Notes: a model not told the origin generated them from the sequence alone. Positions 34,835-43,766 are shown, counted from the first letter of the stretch. The stretch is DNA of 64,000 nt from Thermohalobaculum xanthum (GCF_016623495.1 NZ_JAEHHL010000001.1:620001-684000); one strand, 5' to 3'. Numbers and translations are program-made.

Positions 34835-35632
34835 CTAGAAGGCATAGGGGCCATCGGCATCCTCGAGCAAGATCGCCGTCCAGATCCCATCTGGTCCGGT
34901 ATCGATCACCGCACAGCCCTTCGGCCCGGTCCAGAAACCCACCGGCGCCTCCACCCGCCGGTCGAGCGCGAAAGCGCTGCAAAGCGCGGGCGCCGTCGAC
35001 ACCGGCCAGCGGCCGACCCGGCCATGATAGACGCCATGAACATGCCCCGCGACCACCTGGACGAAGCAGGACGCGCCGTCGAGACATCCGGCGAGCGCCC
35101 CGGAGTTCTCGAGCCCGATCGCATCCATGAAGCGGATCCCGGTCCGCAACGGCGGATGGTGAAGTGCAACGACCAGTGCCTCGTGCGGCGAGCCACGGAC
35201 GGCCTCGCCGAGGAGGTCGAGGGTCTCGACGCGCAGCCGGCCGCCGCCCTGCCCCTCCACCAGCGTGTCGAGCCCGACGATCCGACATCCCGGCAGGTCC
35301 GCGACCCAGTCGATCAGACCCTCGCGTGGCATAGGGGCAGCGTCCGCGAAGGCGTCGCGGAGCGCGTCACGCTGGTCGTGGTTGCCGGGCACGACGAGGA
35401 GCGGCAGGTCGAGCCGCCCGAGTTCGGCGCGCGCGAAATCGTAGCTCGCGGCGCTGCCGTCGTCGCTGACATCCCCCGTCACCAGGACGGCATCGAGCGG
35501 GCCGATCGCATCGAGGCTGCCGAGAAGGCGGTCGATCGCCGAGCGCAGCAGTGCCCGCGTGTCGAGCACGTCCGAGGCCCGCGCGCCCGGCGCGACCACA
35601 TGCAGATCCGAAAGCTGGAGGAGCCGGGCCAT
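34835..35632 (-). CDS. Calcineurin-type metallophosphoesterase
   Basis: This is a 265-residue cytoplasmic phosphoesterase with all five metal-binding blocks: LSDLHV, VTGDVSDDG, VPGNHDQ, LHHPPL and GHVHG. The closest pattern is the CpdA/Icc class, which includes cAMP phosphodiesterases and glycerophosphodiesterases such as GpdQ. Position directly after an Ugp-like transporter (start 3 bases after the permease stop) favours a glycerophosphodiesterase or similar organophosphate substrate over cAMP; this is an inference. Confidence 0.87.
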   Translation of the reverse strand: MARLLQLSDLHVVAPGARASDVLDTRALLRSAIDRLLGSLDAIGPLDAVLVTGDVSDDGSAASYDFARAELGRLDLPLLVVPGNHDQRDALRDAFADAAPMPREGLIDWVADLPGCRIVGLDTLVEGQGGGRLRVETLDLLGEAVRGSPHEALVVALHHPPLRTGIRFMDAIGLENSGALAGCLDGASCFVQVVAGHVHGVYHGRVGRWPVSTAPALCSAFALDRRVEAPVGFWTGPKGCAVIDTGPDGIWTAILLEDADGPYAF

Positions 35633-35635
35633 CGC

Positions 35636-36445
35636 TTACTTGATCCCGGCCCTGAGGAAGGCCTGCACGAACTGGCGCTGGAAGACGAGGAAAGCCACGA
35701 GGAGCGGCGCCACTGACATCATCGTCGCGGCCGAGATCACCGAGATGTCGACGCCGTTCTCGGGCGCACCGAAGATCGAGAGACCGACGGTCAGCGGCCG
35801 CGTATCGGGCGAGTTCGTCACGATCAACGGCCAGAGGAAGTTGTTCCAGTGCGTCGAGACCGACACCAGCGCATAAGCGAGGTAGGTCGGACGGGCGAGA
35901 GGCACATAGACGCGCAGTAGAATGCCGAACCAACCGCACCCCTCGACCCGCGCGGCTTCGTGCAGCTCGATCGGGACAGACTTGAAGGCCTGGCGCATCA
36001 GGAAGATCCCGAAGGCCGAGGCCATGTAGGGCATCCCGACGCCGAGGATCGTGTCAAAGAGACCGATCCGCGAGACCATGGCGTAGTTCTCGACGATCAG
36101 CACCTCGGGCAGGATGAAGAGCTGCATCAGGACGAGGATGAACACGATGTCCTTTCCCGTAAAGGCCACCTTCGCGAACGCGAAGCCCGCGAGCGTCGTG
36201 ATCACGAACTGCCCGATCAGCACGACGCTCACGAGCAGGAAGGTGTTGAGGAAATAGCGCAGCCAAGGCGCGCCGGCCCAAGCGGTGCGGAAGTTGTCGA
36301 GCGTCCAGGCCGCGGACAGGTTGAAGTTCACCGCGTCCGAGGTGGTGTGAAACGCCGCCCAGAAGGCGAATAGAAGCGGCGAGATCCAGACCAGCGCCAG
36401 GACCATCGCGCCGAATGCCTCGATATGCTGCGAGAGCGCCTTCAT
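35636..36445 (-). CDS. ABC transporter permease, UgpE-like
   Basis: This is a 269-residue MalG/UgpE-type permease with six helices. The EAA loop, ELHEAARVEGCGWFGILLRVYVPLARP, contacts the ATPase. The start overlaps the partner permease stop by 4 bases. The ending (LLVAFLVFQRQFVQAFLRAGIK) is the common end of sugar and glycerol-phosphate permeases. Confidence 0.9.
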   Translation of the reverse strand: MKALSQHIEAFGAMVLALVWISPLLFAFWAAFHTTSDAVNFNLSAAWTLDNFRTAWAGAPWLRYFLNTFLLVSVVLIGQFVITTLAGFAFAKVAFTGKDIVFILVLMQLFILPEVLIVENYAMVSRIGLFDTILGVGMPYMASAFGIFLMRQAFKSVPIELHEAARVEGCGWFGILLRVYVPLARPTYLAYALVSVSTHWNNFLWPLIVTNSPDTRPLTVGLSIFGAPENGVDISVISAATMMSVAPLLVAFLVFQRQFVQAFLRAGIK

Positions 36446-37335
36446 TGGTAATGCGTCCGCTTGTCGAGATAGGTGAACTTGATCGCGGCGACGATGCCGA
36501 GGACGGCTAGGACGAGGATCGTCATCGCGGCCGCCTGCGGCGCGTCGAAGAAGGCGAAGGCCATTTCCCAGATGTAGTAGAGGATCAGCTTCGATGCGTC
36601 GTTCGGCCCCCCTTTCGTCAGGATGAAGAGGTGGTCGATCAGCTTCACCGAATTGATGAGCGCGTTGACGACGATGAAGAGCGTCGTCGGCATCAGGAGC
36701 GGCAACACGATCCGGCGCGTGTAGGTCCAGCGGCTCGCCCCCTCGATGTCGGCGGCCTCCTTGAGATCCTCGGGGATCGTCTGCAGGGCGGCGAGGTAGA
36801 AGATCATGAAGAACCCCGCCTCCTTCCAGATCGTGACGATGATGATGGCCCAGAGCGCAGTCTCGGGCTGGCCGAGCCAGTTGACCGAAGGCAGCCCGAA
36901 GAGCGAGCCGATCTGGTCGAGCACGCCGAGCCCGGGCGTGTAGAAGAAGAGCCAGAGGTTCGCGGCAGCGATCATCGGCAGGACCGTCGGCGTGAAATAG
37001 GCGGTGCGCACGAAGCCGCGCGCGGGGATCTTCGAATTGGCCCAGAGCGCCATGGCGAGCGCGATCGAGATCGAGATCGGGATCGTCGCGCCGGCATAGA
37101 TCAGGTTGTTCTTGACCACGACCCAGAAGGTCGGGTCGGCGAACAGATCACTGTAGTTCCGCCCGCCGACGAACTCCGGAGGCTTGCGCCGGGTGCCTCG
37201 ACTCATCAGGCTCGCCCAGAATGTCGCGAGCGAGGGATAGAAGGCGAAGGTCGTGAGCAGGATCGCGGCCGGTGAGAGCAGGATCCAGCCGTAGATGGCC
37301 TGCCGTCGCCGTTCAAGGTTCACATGATGCGCCAT
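36442..37335 (-). CDS. ABC transporter permease, UgpA-like
   Basis: This is a 297-residue MalF/UgpA-type permease. It has a short cytoplasmic start (MAHHVNLERRRQAIYGWILL), six helices, and the EAA loop DLKEAADIEGASRWTYTRRIVLPLL, here without the large insertion of MalF. I start at 37335; upstream open frame is only the alternate frame of the binding protein gene. It overlaps the next permease by 4 bases. Confidence 0.9.
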   Translation of the reverse strand: MAHHVNLERRRQAIYGWILLSPAAILLTTFAFYPSLATFWASLMSRGTRRKPPEFVGGRNYSDLFADPTFWVVVKNNLIYAGATIPISISIALAMALWANSKIPARGFVRTAYFTPTVLPMIAAANLWLFFYTPGLGVLDQIGSLFGLPSVNWLGQPETALWAIIIVTIWKEAGFFMIFYLAALQTIPEDLKEAADIEGASRWTYTRRIVLPLLMPTTLFIVVNALINSVKLIDHLFILTKGGPNDASKLILYYIWEMAFAFFDAPQAAAMTILVLAVLGIVAAIKFTYLDKRTHYQ

Positions 37336-37391
37336 GGTCCTGTCTCGGATGGGAACGCGGGCGCCGGAGGCATCCGGCGCCCGCGGGATGG

Positions 37392-38648
37392 TTACTGGTA
37401 GTCGCGCAGAAGGCGCACGGCAGCCTCTTGCGCCTCGGCGAGCGCCTCGGCGGGGGTCTTCGTCCCGGTCAGCGCGGCCTGGATGGCGTTGTTCAGCCCC
37501 TCGCGAACCCGCGCCGTCTCGAAGGTCGAGAACTCGGCGACCGCGTTCTCGAGTTGGTTGCGGGCGACCAGCGCGGGCGGGAACTCGGTCGTATATGCCT
37601 TGAGCGCCTCGGTCTCGTAGGCAGCCGGCGACACGCCCATGTAGCCGGTCGCGATCGACCAGGCGGCGGCCTGCTCGGGCGAGGTCATGAACTTGATCAA
37701 CTTGAGGGCCGCCTGGCGCTCCTCGTCCGTCGTGTCCTTGAAGACGTAGAAATTGCCGCCCCCGGTCGGCGATCCGGGCCGGACATTGGCCGGAAGCTCG
37801 GCCACGCCGAAGTCGAAGGAGGCGGCGTTCTTGACCGCCGTCAGGTTGCCGGTCGAGTGCCACATCATCGCGGTCTGGCCCTCGAGGAAGGCCTGCCGCA
37901 GCGTGCCCCATTCGACGGTCCCTTCCGGCATGATGCCGTGCTCGGTCGATAGCGATCTCCAGAACTCCAGCGCCTCGATCACCGCCGGGTCGTCGAAGTA
38001 GGTCGTGAGCCCGTCGTTAGACATGAGCTCCTTGCCGTTCTGGATCGCGAGCGCCTGGAACATCCAGTAGGGATACCCGGTCGAGGGGATCATCAGGCCC
38101 GAGGTGCCGTCCTTGGTGAGCGCCTTGCCCATGGTGACGAGGTCATCCCAGGTCTTGGGCGGACTCTCTGGGTCGAGGCCAGCCTCCCGGAATTTGTCCT
38201 TGTTGTAGTATGCGACGATGGTCGAGCGCTGGAACGGGATGCCCCAGGTCTTGCCCTCAACCCGACCGTTCGCCATCAGCGCGGGATAGAAGCTGTCGAG
38301 CCACGCGGCGTCCGCCCCCTCGATCTCCTCGAAGGGCATCACGATGTCCTGCTCGATCAGGTCGTAGGCATCGATCGAGAACATGACCGCAAGCTGCGCG
38401 GGCTCGCCCGAGGCCAGCGCCGAAAGCGCCCTGACGCGCGTGTCATCGTAGTTCCCCGAATAGATGGCGTTGACCTTGATATCGGGGTTCGCCGCCTCGA
38501 ACTCGGCGACGATGCCGTTCACAACCTCCGTCAGCGCACCGCCGACGGCGATCGGGTAATACATCGTCAACTCCGTTTCGGCGGCGGCAGGCGCAGCGAG
38601 CATCGTCGCGACGGCACACCCGGCGGCAAGCCTCTTCATCAGTGTCAT
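37392..38648 (-). CDS. ABC transporter solute-binding protein, UgpB-like
   Basis: This is a 418-residue family-1 binding protein. The signal peptide is cleaved after PAAAE. The mature part resembles UgpB along its length: IVAEFEAANPDIKVNAIYSGNYDDT, YWMFQALAIQNGKELMS and MPEGTVEWGTLRQAFLEGQTAMMWHSTGNL, which in UgpB line the glycerol-3-phosphate site. A glycerophosphate or related organophosphate ligand is therefore likely, but a sugar cannot be excluded by eye. Confidence 0.85.
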   Translation of the reverse strand: MTLMKRLAAGCAVATMLAAPAAAETELTMYYPIAVGGALTEVVNGIVAEFEAANPDIKVNAIYSGNYDDTRVRALSALASGEPAQLAVMFSIDAYDLIEQDIVMPFEEIEGADAAWLDSFYPALMANGRVEGKTWGIPFQRSTIVAYYNKDKFREAGLDPESPPKTWDDLVTMGKALTKDGTSGLMIPSTGYPYWMFQALAIQNGKELMSNDGLTTYFDDPAVIEALEFWRSLSTEHGIMPEGTVEWGTLRQAFLEGQTAMMWHSTGNLTAVKNAASFDFGVAELPANVRPGSPTGGGNFYVFKDTTDEERQAALKLIKFMTSPEQAAAWSIATGYMGVSPAAYETEALKAYTTEFPPALVARNQLENAVAEFSTFETARVREGLNNAIQAALTGTKTPAEALAEAQEAAVRLLRDYQ

Positions 38649-38687
38649 GTGATCCTCCCTTGTTTCAGTCGTGGTTTCGGCCCCGCC

Positions 38688-39731
38688 TCATTCGGCATCG
38701 GCATTCTCTGTCGATCCGATCCTGCGGCCCTCAGCGTCGAAGAAGTGCAGATCCTCGTCCCTGAAGCCGATCTCGAGCTCCTGGCCGGCGGGGATGTGCC
38801 GCAATCCAGGCAGGCTTACGGTGAGGCCGGTCGCGGCGGGGTGACTCAGGCCGATGAACGTCTCGGAGCCGAGGAACTCGCACTCCGAGACGCGGCAGGT
38901 CAGCCGGCCCTGCCCGGGATCTGCGAGGACGACGTTCTCGGCCCTGAGGCCGATCCGCTCGGCCCGCCCGAAACCCGGAAGGACCGCGGCGTCTATCAGC
39001 GCCATCGGTGGCGCGCCAACGAACTCGGCCACGAAGGTGTTGGCCGGCCGATAGTAGAGATCTTCTGGCGCACCGGTCTGCTGGATGTGCCCGTCCTTCA
39101 TCAGCACGACCATGTCAGCCATGCTCATGGCCTCGGTCTGATCGTGGGTGACGTAGACGACGGTGATGCCGAGATCGACCTGGAGCTTCTTGATGTCCTT
39201 GCGGACCGAGGCCCGCAGCTTGGCGTCGAGGTTCGAGAGCGGTTCGTCCATCAGGCAGAGCGGCTGCCCCGCCACGATCGCCCGTGCGAGCGCGACGCGC
39301 TGGCGCTGGCCGCCCGAAAGCTCGCCCGGCTTGCGCGCCTCGTAGCCGAGAAGCCCGGTGATCTCGAGCGCACGCCTCAGTTTCTCGGCCCGCTCGGCGC
39401 GCGGCACGCGGCGGACCTTGAGCCCGAAGACAACGTTCTCTGCCACGCTCAGATGCGGAAAGAGCGCGTAGGACTGGAAGACCATCGAAAGGTTTCGCTC
39501 GGATGGCGCTGCCGTCGTCACGTCGCGCCCGTCGATGCTGATGCGACCCGCGTCGGGCAGTTCGAGCCCTGAGAGAAGGCGGAGCGTGGTCGACTTCCCG
39601 CAGCCCGACGGACCGAGCAGCGCGACGAAGGCGCCGCGCGGTATCGAGAGGGAGACGCCCTCGACGCCGAGCTGTCCGTTCCAGCTCTTCGCGACACCCT
39701 CGACGAGAACGAACGGTGCGGTCACGGTCAC
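38688..39731 (-). CDS. ugpC: ABC transporter ATP-binding protein, UgpC-like
   Basis: This is a 347-residue ATPase of the MalK/UgpC class. It has Walker A GPSGCGKSTTLRLL, VFQSYALFPHLSVAENV, signature LSGGQRQRVALARAI, Walker B LCLMDEPLSNLDAKLR and switch VTHDQTEAMSMAD. A C-terminal TOBE/OB domain follows (about 240-340), where regulators act in relatives. The GTG start overlaps the DeoR stop by 4 bases, so the regulator heads the operon. Confidence 0.92.
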   Translation of the reverse strand: MTVTAPFVLVEGVAKSWNGQLGVEGVSLSIPRGAFVALLGPSGCGKSTTLRLLSGLELPDAGRISIDGRDVTTAAPSERNLSMVFQSYALFPHLSVAENVVFGLKVRRVPRAERAEKLRRALEITGLLGYEARKPGELSGGQRQRVALARAIVAGQPLCLMDEPLSNLDAKLRASVRKDIKKLQVDLGITVVYVTHDQTEAMSMADMVVLMKDGHIQQTGAPEDLYYRPANTFVAEFVGAPPMALIDAAVLPGFGRAERIGLRAENVVLADPGQGRLTCRVSECEFLGSETFIGLSHPAATGLTVSLPGLRHIPAGQELEIGFRDEDLHFFDAEGRRIGSTENADAE

Positions 39732-40504
39732 TCTCCCTCCTCGGCAAAGACGATCCGGTCCGCGAGCGCCTCGGTGAGCGCGTCATAGGGCTCGGGCGGC
39801 GGGCGATCGCAGACGACGAGGTCGACATCGGCGATGTTCCCGCCGAGGGCGGGTGCAAGGCGTCCGAATTTCGTGCGGTCGATCACGAGGATCGAGGTCC
39901 GGGCGTTATCACGCAGCCTGTCGCAGGCGCGCACTTCGGCCGGGTGAAACTCGAGCAGCCCGCCGTCGCCTGCTACGCCAGCGGCACCGAAGATCGCGTA
40001 TTCCGCGCGGAAGCGGCCAAAGAATTCGATCACGTCCTCGCCGATGATGTCGCGGTCCGGCAGGCGCAGTTCGCCGCCGGGCAGAATGATACGGTTCGAC
40101 ACCTCCTCGCTCAGCGCCATTGCTGCGCTGAGATTGTTGGTGATGACGGTCAGTTCCTTCCTGCCACGCAGCGCGCGGGCGACGCTGAGGGCGGTCGAGC
40201 CGATCGAGATGAAGAGCGTGGCGCCGTTGGGGATGCGTGAAGCGGCCACCTCCGCGATCGCCCGCTTGCCGACGAGGTTCGTGCCGGCGCGCTGGTCGAA
40301 GGGCGTGTTGAGACGGTCGGCGGCGAGTTCGATCCGCCCATGGGCGCGCAGAAGGTTCTTGCCGTCGCAGAGCCGGTCGAGATCGCGCCGGATCGTCTGC
40401 GTCGACACCCCGAGCATGTCCGCGAGCGCCCCCACGCTGACCCCCCCGCGTTCCTGGACGACCTGCTGAATGAGGTCGCGACGCCTGATCTTCTTGGACG
40501 CCAT
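39728..40504 (-). CDS. DeoR/GlpR-family transcriptional regulator
   Basis: This is a 258-residue repressor. The N-terminal winged helix-turn-helix reads RRRDLIQQVVQERGGVSVGALADMLGVSTQTIRRDLDRLC. The C-terminal sugar-phosphate sensor domain (about 75-245) has SIGSTALSVARAL and LTVITNNLSAAMAL, typical of GlpR relatives that respond to phosphorylated metabolites. A strong GGAGGAATC site sets the ATG. It is the first gene of the transporter operon, faces a HAD phosphatase gene, and a perfect palindrome lies between them, so autoregulation and shared control are likely. Confidence 0.9.
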   Translation of the reverse strand: MASKKIRRRDLIQQVVQERGGVSVGALADMLGVSTQTIRRDLDRLCDGKNLLRAHGRIELAADRLNTPFDQRAGTNLVGKRAIAEVAASRIPNGATLFISIGSTALSVARALRGRKELTVITNNLSAAMALSEEVSNRIILPGGELRLPDRDIIGEDVIEFFGRFRAEYAIFGAAGVAGDGGLLEFHPAEVRACDRLRDNARTSILVIDRTKFGRLAPALGGNIADVDLVVCDRPPPEPYDALTEALADRIVFAEEGE

Positions 40505-40607
40505 GATTCCTCCGCGCTTGAACGAACGGTATCGCGGCAAAAGCCACAAAACAACATTTTTGCCCGGCCTGACACACCGCGAATCATGACCCCAGAGGCG
40601 GAGATTT

Positions 40608-40627
40608 CGATTTAATTTGTTAAATCG
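40608..40627. promoter_or_regulatory. Palindromic operator between the DeoR gene and the HAD gene
   Basis: Perfect eight-base arms CGATTTAA and TTAAATCG flank TTTG. It lies 104 bases from the DeoR start and 140 from the HAD start, in an AT-rich part of the intergenic region that also has T-rich repeats (TTTTGTATTTTTGTCG at about 40670). It is the best candidate operator for the DeoR protein. Confidence 0.6.
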
Positions 40628-40766
40628 GATAGTTGCGCCTGCGCGCTCGATCCGGACGTCACGGAAGTTTTGTATTTTTGTCGTTTTTTCTTCCATTTTA
40701 TGAGTCGACAGGTAGGATCGGGACTAGGCGAACCCGTACGGATCGCCGAAGCGGAGCCCCCCATCG

Positions 40767-41651
40767 ATGGACGACGTCACCAGCATCTTCGGCCGCTACG
40801 AGGAAATCCGACACAGGCTGCCGGAAGTCCATCTCGCCTCGGACACGAGAGATGTCGGGTCGCTGCTCGAGATCGCGGACGAAGCCGACGCGTTCGTCTT
40901 CGACGCGTTCGGCGTGCTGAACGTGGGCGACACGCCAATCGCTGGCGCTGCATCACGGCTCGACGAGCTTCGGGCGAAGGGATGCAGCATCAGGATCCTC
41001 ACCAACGCCGCGAGCTTCGGCAGGGCGCTGACGGAGGTGAAGTTCCGGAAGCTCGGCATCGCCGTCCCGGCCGATGAGATCGTAACCAGCCGCGATGCGG
41101 CGCTCGCCCACGTCACCGGCGGCCTCTGGGGCTGCATCGCCGCGCCGTCGGACGACCTGTCGGACGTTCCCTCCGCTTCGTGCCGTCTCGCCGATGACAG
41201 CGCCGACTACGATCGCTGCGACGGCATCCTGTTCCTCTCGACGGCGACCTGGACTCCGGCCCGCCAAGCAATCCTCGAGCGAACGCTTCTCGACCGGCCG
41301 CGCCCGCTGCTGATCGCCAACGCGGATCTCGTCGCCCCGCGCGGCGACCGCTTCTCCCTCGAGCCCGGACATTTCGGGCATCTCCTCGCCGACCGGGGCG
41401 TTGGCTCGGTCCACTTCTTCGGCAAGCCCTTCCCGGAGGTCTACCGGATGGTGGAAACGTCGCTTCCGGGCGTCCCCCGCGAGCGGATCGTGATGTGCGG
41501 CGACACCTTGCACACCGACATCATCGGCGCCGCGGCGCGAGGCTGGAAGACGGCGTTCATCACGAGAGACGGCCTCTTCTCCGGGGTCGACACGCGCGCC
41601 TTCATCCAGCAATCGTCGCTCTTCCCGACCTGGAGGATGCCACGTATCTGA
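40767..41651 (+). CDS. HAD-superfamily phosphatase, NagD-type (class IIA)
   Basis: This 294-residue hydrolase has the nucleophile motif FVFDAFGVLNVG (about residue 45). It lacks the usual DxDxT: the second acid is replaced by Phe, as in a subset of class IIA proteins, so catalysis should be tested. Motif II is ILTNAASFG, the lysine motif is FFGKPFPEVY, and the last acidic motif is MCGDTLHTDIIGA. Relatives dephosphorylate glycerol phosphate, nucleotides or sugar phosphates. It is transcribed away from the DeoR-Ugp operon and probably shares its control. Confidence 0.85.
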   Translation: MDDVTSIFGRYEEIRHRLPEVHLASDTRDVGSLLEIADEADAFVFDAFGVLNVGDTPIAGAASRLDELRAKGCSIRILTNAASFGRALTEVKFRKLGIAVPADEIVTSRDAALAHVTGGLWGCIAAPSDDLSDVPSASCRLADDSADYDRCDGILFLSTATWTPARQAILERTLLDRPRPLLIANADLVAPRGDRFSLEPGHFGHLLADRGVGSVHFFGKPFPEVYRMVETSLPGVPRERIVMCGDTLHTDIIGAAARGWKTAFITRDGLFSGVDTRAFIQQSSLFPTWRMPRI

Positions 41652-41730
41652 TCGACCACCGGCAGAACCGGTGCGGGCGCCTCGGATTCCGGCGCCGAGG
41701 CGACGAGACAAGGCAATCACGACACAAGCG

Positions 41731-41799
41731 CTACACGAAGAATCCGATCATCACCGCGAAGACGGCGAGGATTATGGTCGGGAAGATTGCGTATTGCAT
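41731..41799 (-). CDS. 22-residue membrane micropeptide
   Basis: The frame starts MQYAIFPTIILAVF, forms one hydrophobic helix and ends with TAG. GGGAG eight bases before the ATG is a good ribosome site. It resembles the peptide at 23544-23618 in length and in the Met-polar-Tyr, hydrophobic pair, Pro opening. It stands alone in a 380-base gap between the HAD gene and an IS remnant. The function is unknown. Confidence 0.5.
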   Translation of the reverse strand: MQYAIFPTIILAVFAVMIGFFV

Positions 41800-42033
41800 C
41801 GCCGGCGCTCCCATCTCTGAAGTTTGGCGGGGCGCATCACTGTTGATCTTGACCGTAACCATTTTCGCGTCGCGGCGATGTGACATGGTTCACAGGTCAG
41901 CTGCCTCTGCTCCCATTGCCGACCCATCTGAACGGCGGCGCCCCCCGAAGGGCTTTCGCCTTCTCGCTTCCGAAAGCTCCGTGGGAGGCGATGACGGCTG
42001 AGCGCGCTGTGCGGATCTTGGAAAGACGTTGAA

Positions 42034-42732
42034 GGGTCCGTCAGAGCAAACTTGCCCCCCTACCCTCGCGGGATGGCCAAACCCAACGATTTTGTCGGGC
42101 GTACGCGACTTGAGACGGAGCCTGGTGCTCGCTAGAGTCCGGGCATGACGAGACGCATTCCGTAAATGACTTCAAGACCAGCCCCCGGATCGAGGGGATG
42201 AAGTTCAGCCGCTGGCGTTGGCATCTCGACGAGATCTTCGTGAAGACCAACGGCAAGCGGGACTACCTCTGGCGGGCCGTCGACCATGAAGGCGACGCGC
42301 TCGAACGATTCTTCACAAAAACCCGGGACAAGAAGGCAGCGCTCCAACCCCTCAGGAAAACCACGCGAAAGCATGGTCGGCCCGAGGCCATCGTTACGGA
42401 CAAACTCCGGTCCTATGGTGCCGCACTGAATGAGATCCGTGCCGACGCACGGCAGGACACAGGCCGCTGGCTCGATGAACGCGCAGAAAACTCGCAATTA
42501 CCATTCCGAATGGCGGGCGCGATGCTCCGGCTGCGGCGCATGCGACGTCTGAGGAAGTTCAGCACCGTCCACGCTGGCGTCACCAACCAGCTTAACCAGG
42601 ACCGCAGCCCCTCCAGCAGAGAATACCTTGAGGCCAGCCGCATTGCCGCTCTTGCCGAGTGGCACGCTCTCCGCGCGGCCCGAAACGCCCCTGCCCCCGG
42701 CAAACTGAGACTGGCTCGCATTCGTCTGACAG
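42034..42732 (+). pseudogene. IS6-family transposase remnant, copy 2
   Basis: The left end CCGTCAGAGCAAACTTGCC starts at about 42038 and the right end CTGACAG closes at 42732. The DNA-binding N-terminal part has been deleted after a few codons. The catalytic domain is one intact frame from 42198 (KFSRWRWHLDEIF), with all three DDE residues: Asp in WHLDEIF, Asp in VTDKLRSYG and Glu in DERAENSQL. The frame runs past the right end to 42821 because its own stop is lost. An inactive relic is most likely. Confidence 0.85.
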
Positions 42733-42756
42733 CACATCGACGGCATCCGGGACCGG

Positions 42757-43656
42757 TCAGGCCTCGAGCATCGTCAACAGCTTCCCAAGACGCTCGCCCT
42801 TACTCCGTCCGGGTCGGGTAACGGTACAGTATGGATGTCCCAGCGCGAGCGAGCGCTCGTCGAGCCGCAGCAGCGATCCTGCGTCGAGCTCCCTCCCCGC
42901 GAGACCAAGCTGACCAAGCGCTATACCCATCCCGCGGCTCGCCATCTCCAGCGCCAAGCTCGACGAGCCGGCGAAATGCGCCGGGGCGACTTCGCGCCTC
43001 TCGGTGCCTGTCGCGCGGAACCAGTCCCGCCAGGTCGGGTGCGTCGCGAAGCTCGGACCCCAGTCGGTGAGGATGAAGTGCGAGTCACGAAGCCCGGAGA
43101 GATCCTCGCCCGGCGCGATGCCGTGCCGGGCGAGGAAGCCGGGGCTCGCGACGGGCGCCACGTGGTCCTCGAAGAGCGGGCGGACGTCTAGCTCGGGATA
43201 GAGCCGCATGCCGTAGCAGATCCTGAGATCGAGACCGCGGGTGCGGAAGTCGACCGGATCCTCCTCGACGCGGATCTCGATCCGGACCGCCGGCTCGTGC
43301 TCGACAAACCGCGCGATGCGACCCGCCAACCAGCGCTCGACCAGCGACGGTGGCGCGCTTATCACGATGCGGGCCTCCCGGCTTGGCATTCGGCCGGAGA
43401 GGACCTGTTCGTTCAGATCGGCGATCCGACGAAAGGCGTCAGACGCGCCCGCCTGGACCTCGCGGCCGGCCTCGGTCAGGGCAACACGGTTGTGGTGGCG
43501 CTCGAAGAGGCGCTTGCCGAAAAATCGCTCGAGGTTGCGGACCTGCTGGCTCACGGCCGCGGGTGAGACGCCGAGCTCGGCCGCGGCGGCCACATAGGTG
43601 CCGTTGCGTGAGGCAGCCTCGAAAGCTCTGAGGGCATTCAGCGGTGGGAGCTTCAT
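42757..43656 (-). CDS. LysR-family regulator, GcvA-like
   Basis: This is a 299-residue regulator. The N-terminal helix-turn-helix MKLPPLNALRAFEAASRNGTYVAAAAELGVSPAAVSQQV is of the GcvA subgroup. The rest is the periplasmic-binding-like effector domain. It is divergent from a 2-oxoglutarate oxygenase gene, and a 13-base T-N11-A type repeat lies between, so the oxygenase is its likely target. The 3' end stops 24 bases from the IS copy 2. Confidence 0.9.
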   Translation of the reverse strand: MKLPPLNALRAFEAASRNGTYVAAAAELGVSPAAVSQQVRNLERFFGKRLFERHHNRVALTEAGREVQAGASDAFRRIADLNEQVLSGRMPSREARIVISAPPSLVERWLAGRIARFVEHEPAVRIEIRVEEDPVDFRTRGLDLRICYGMRLYPELDVRPLFEDHVAPVASPGFLARHGIAPGEDLSGLRDSHFILTDWGPSFATHPTWRDWFRATGTERREVAPAHFAGSSSLALEMASRGMGIALGQLGLAGRELDAGSLLRLDERSLALGHPYCTVTRPGRSKGERLGKLLTMLEA

Positions 43657-43670
43657 GGTAGCCGCATTGC

Positions 43671-43683
43671 TTAGATTTTCTAA
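43671..43683. promoter_or_regulatory. LysR-type operator
   Basis: TTAGATTTTCTAA is an inverted repeat with five-base arms and fits the T-N11-A rule for LysR regulators. It lies 15 bases from the LysR start, the usual place for an autoregulatory site, in an AT-rich island. Confidence 0.55.
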
Positions 43684-43766
43684 TCCTACTGTCGATAATT
43701 CTAGATTGCAGGTAGTTTTTCTCGCCCTACGCTTGTCTGTGCAGCCAAGGCAGGGAGGTGACGGCC

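Noticed and set aside
33242-35716. 824-codon plus-strand frame opposite the Na/Pi and phosphoesterase genes
   Set aside because: It is a shadow frame of two genes with complete conserved motifs on the other strand.
40612-40623. TTAA-N4-TTAA considered as a CtrA site
   Set aside because: The spacing is four bases. The words are part of the larger palindrome assigned to the DeoR regulator.
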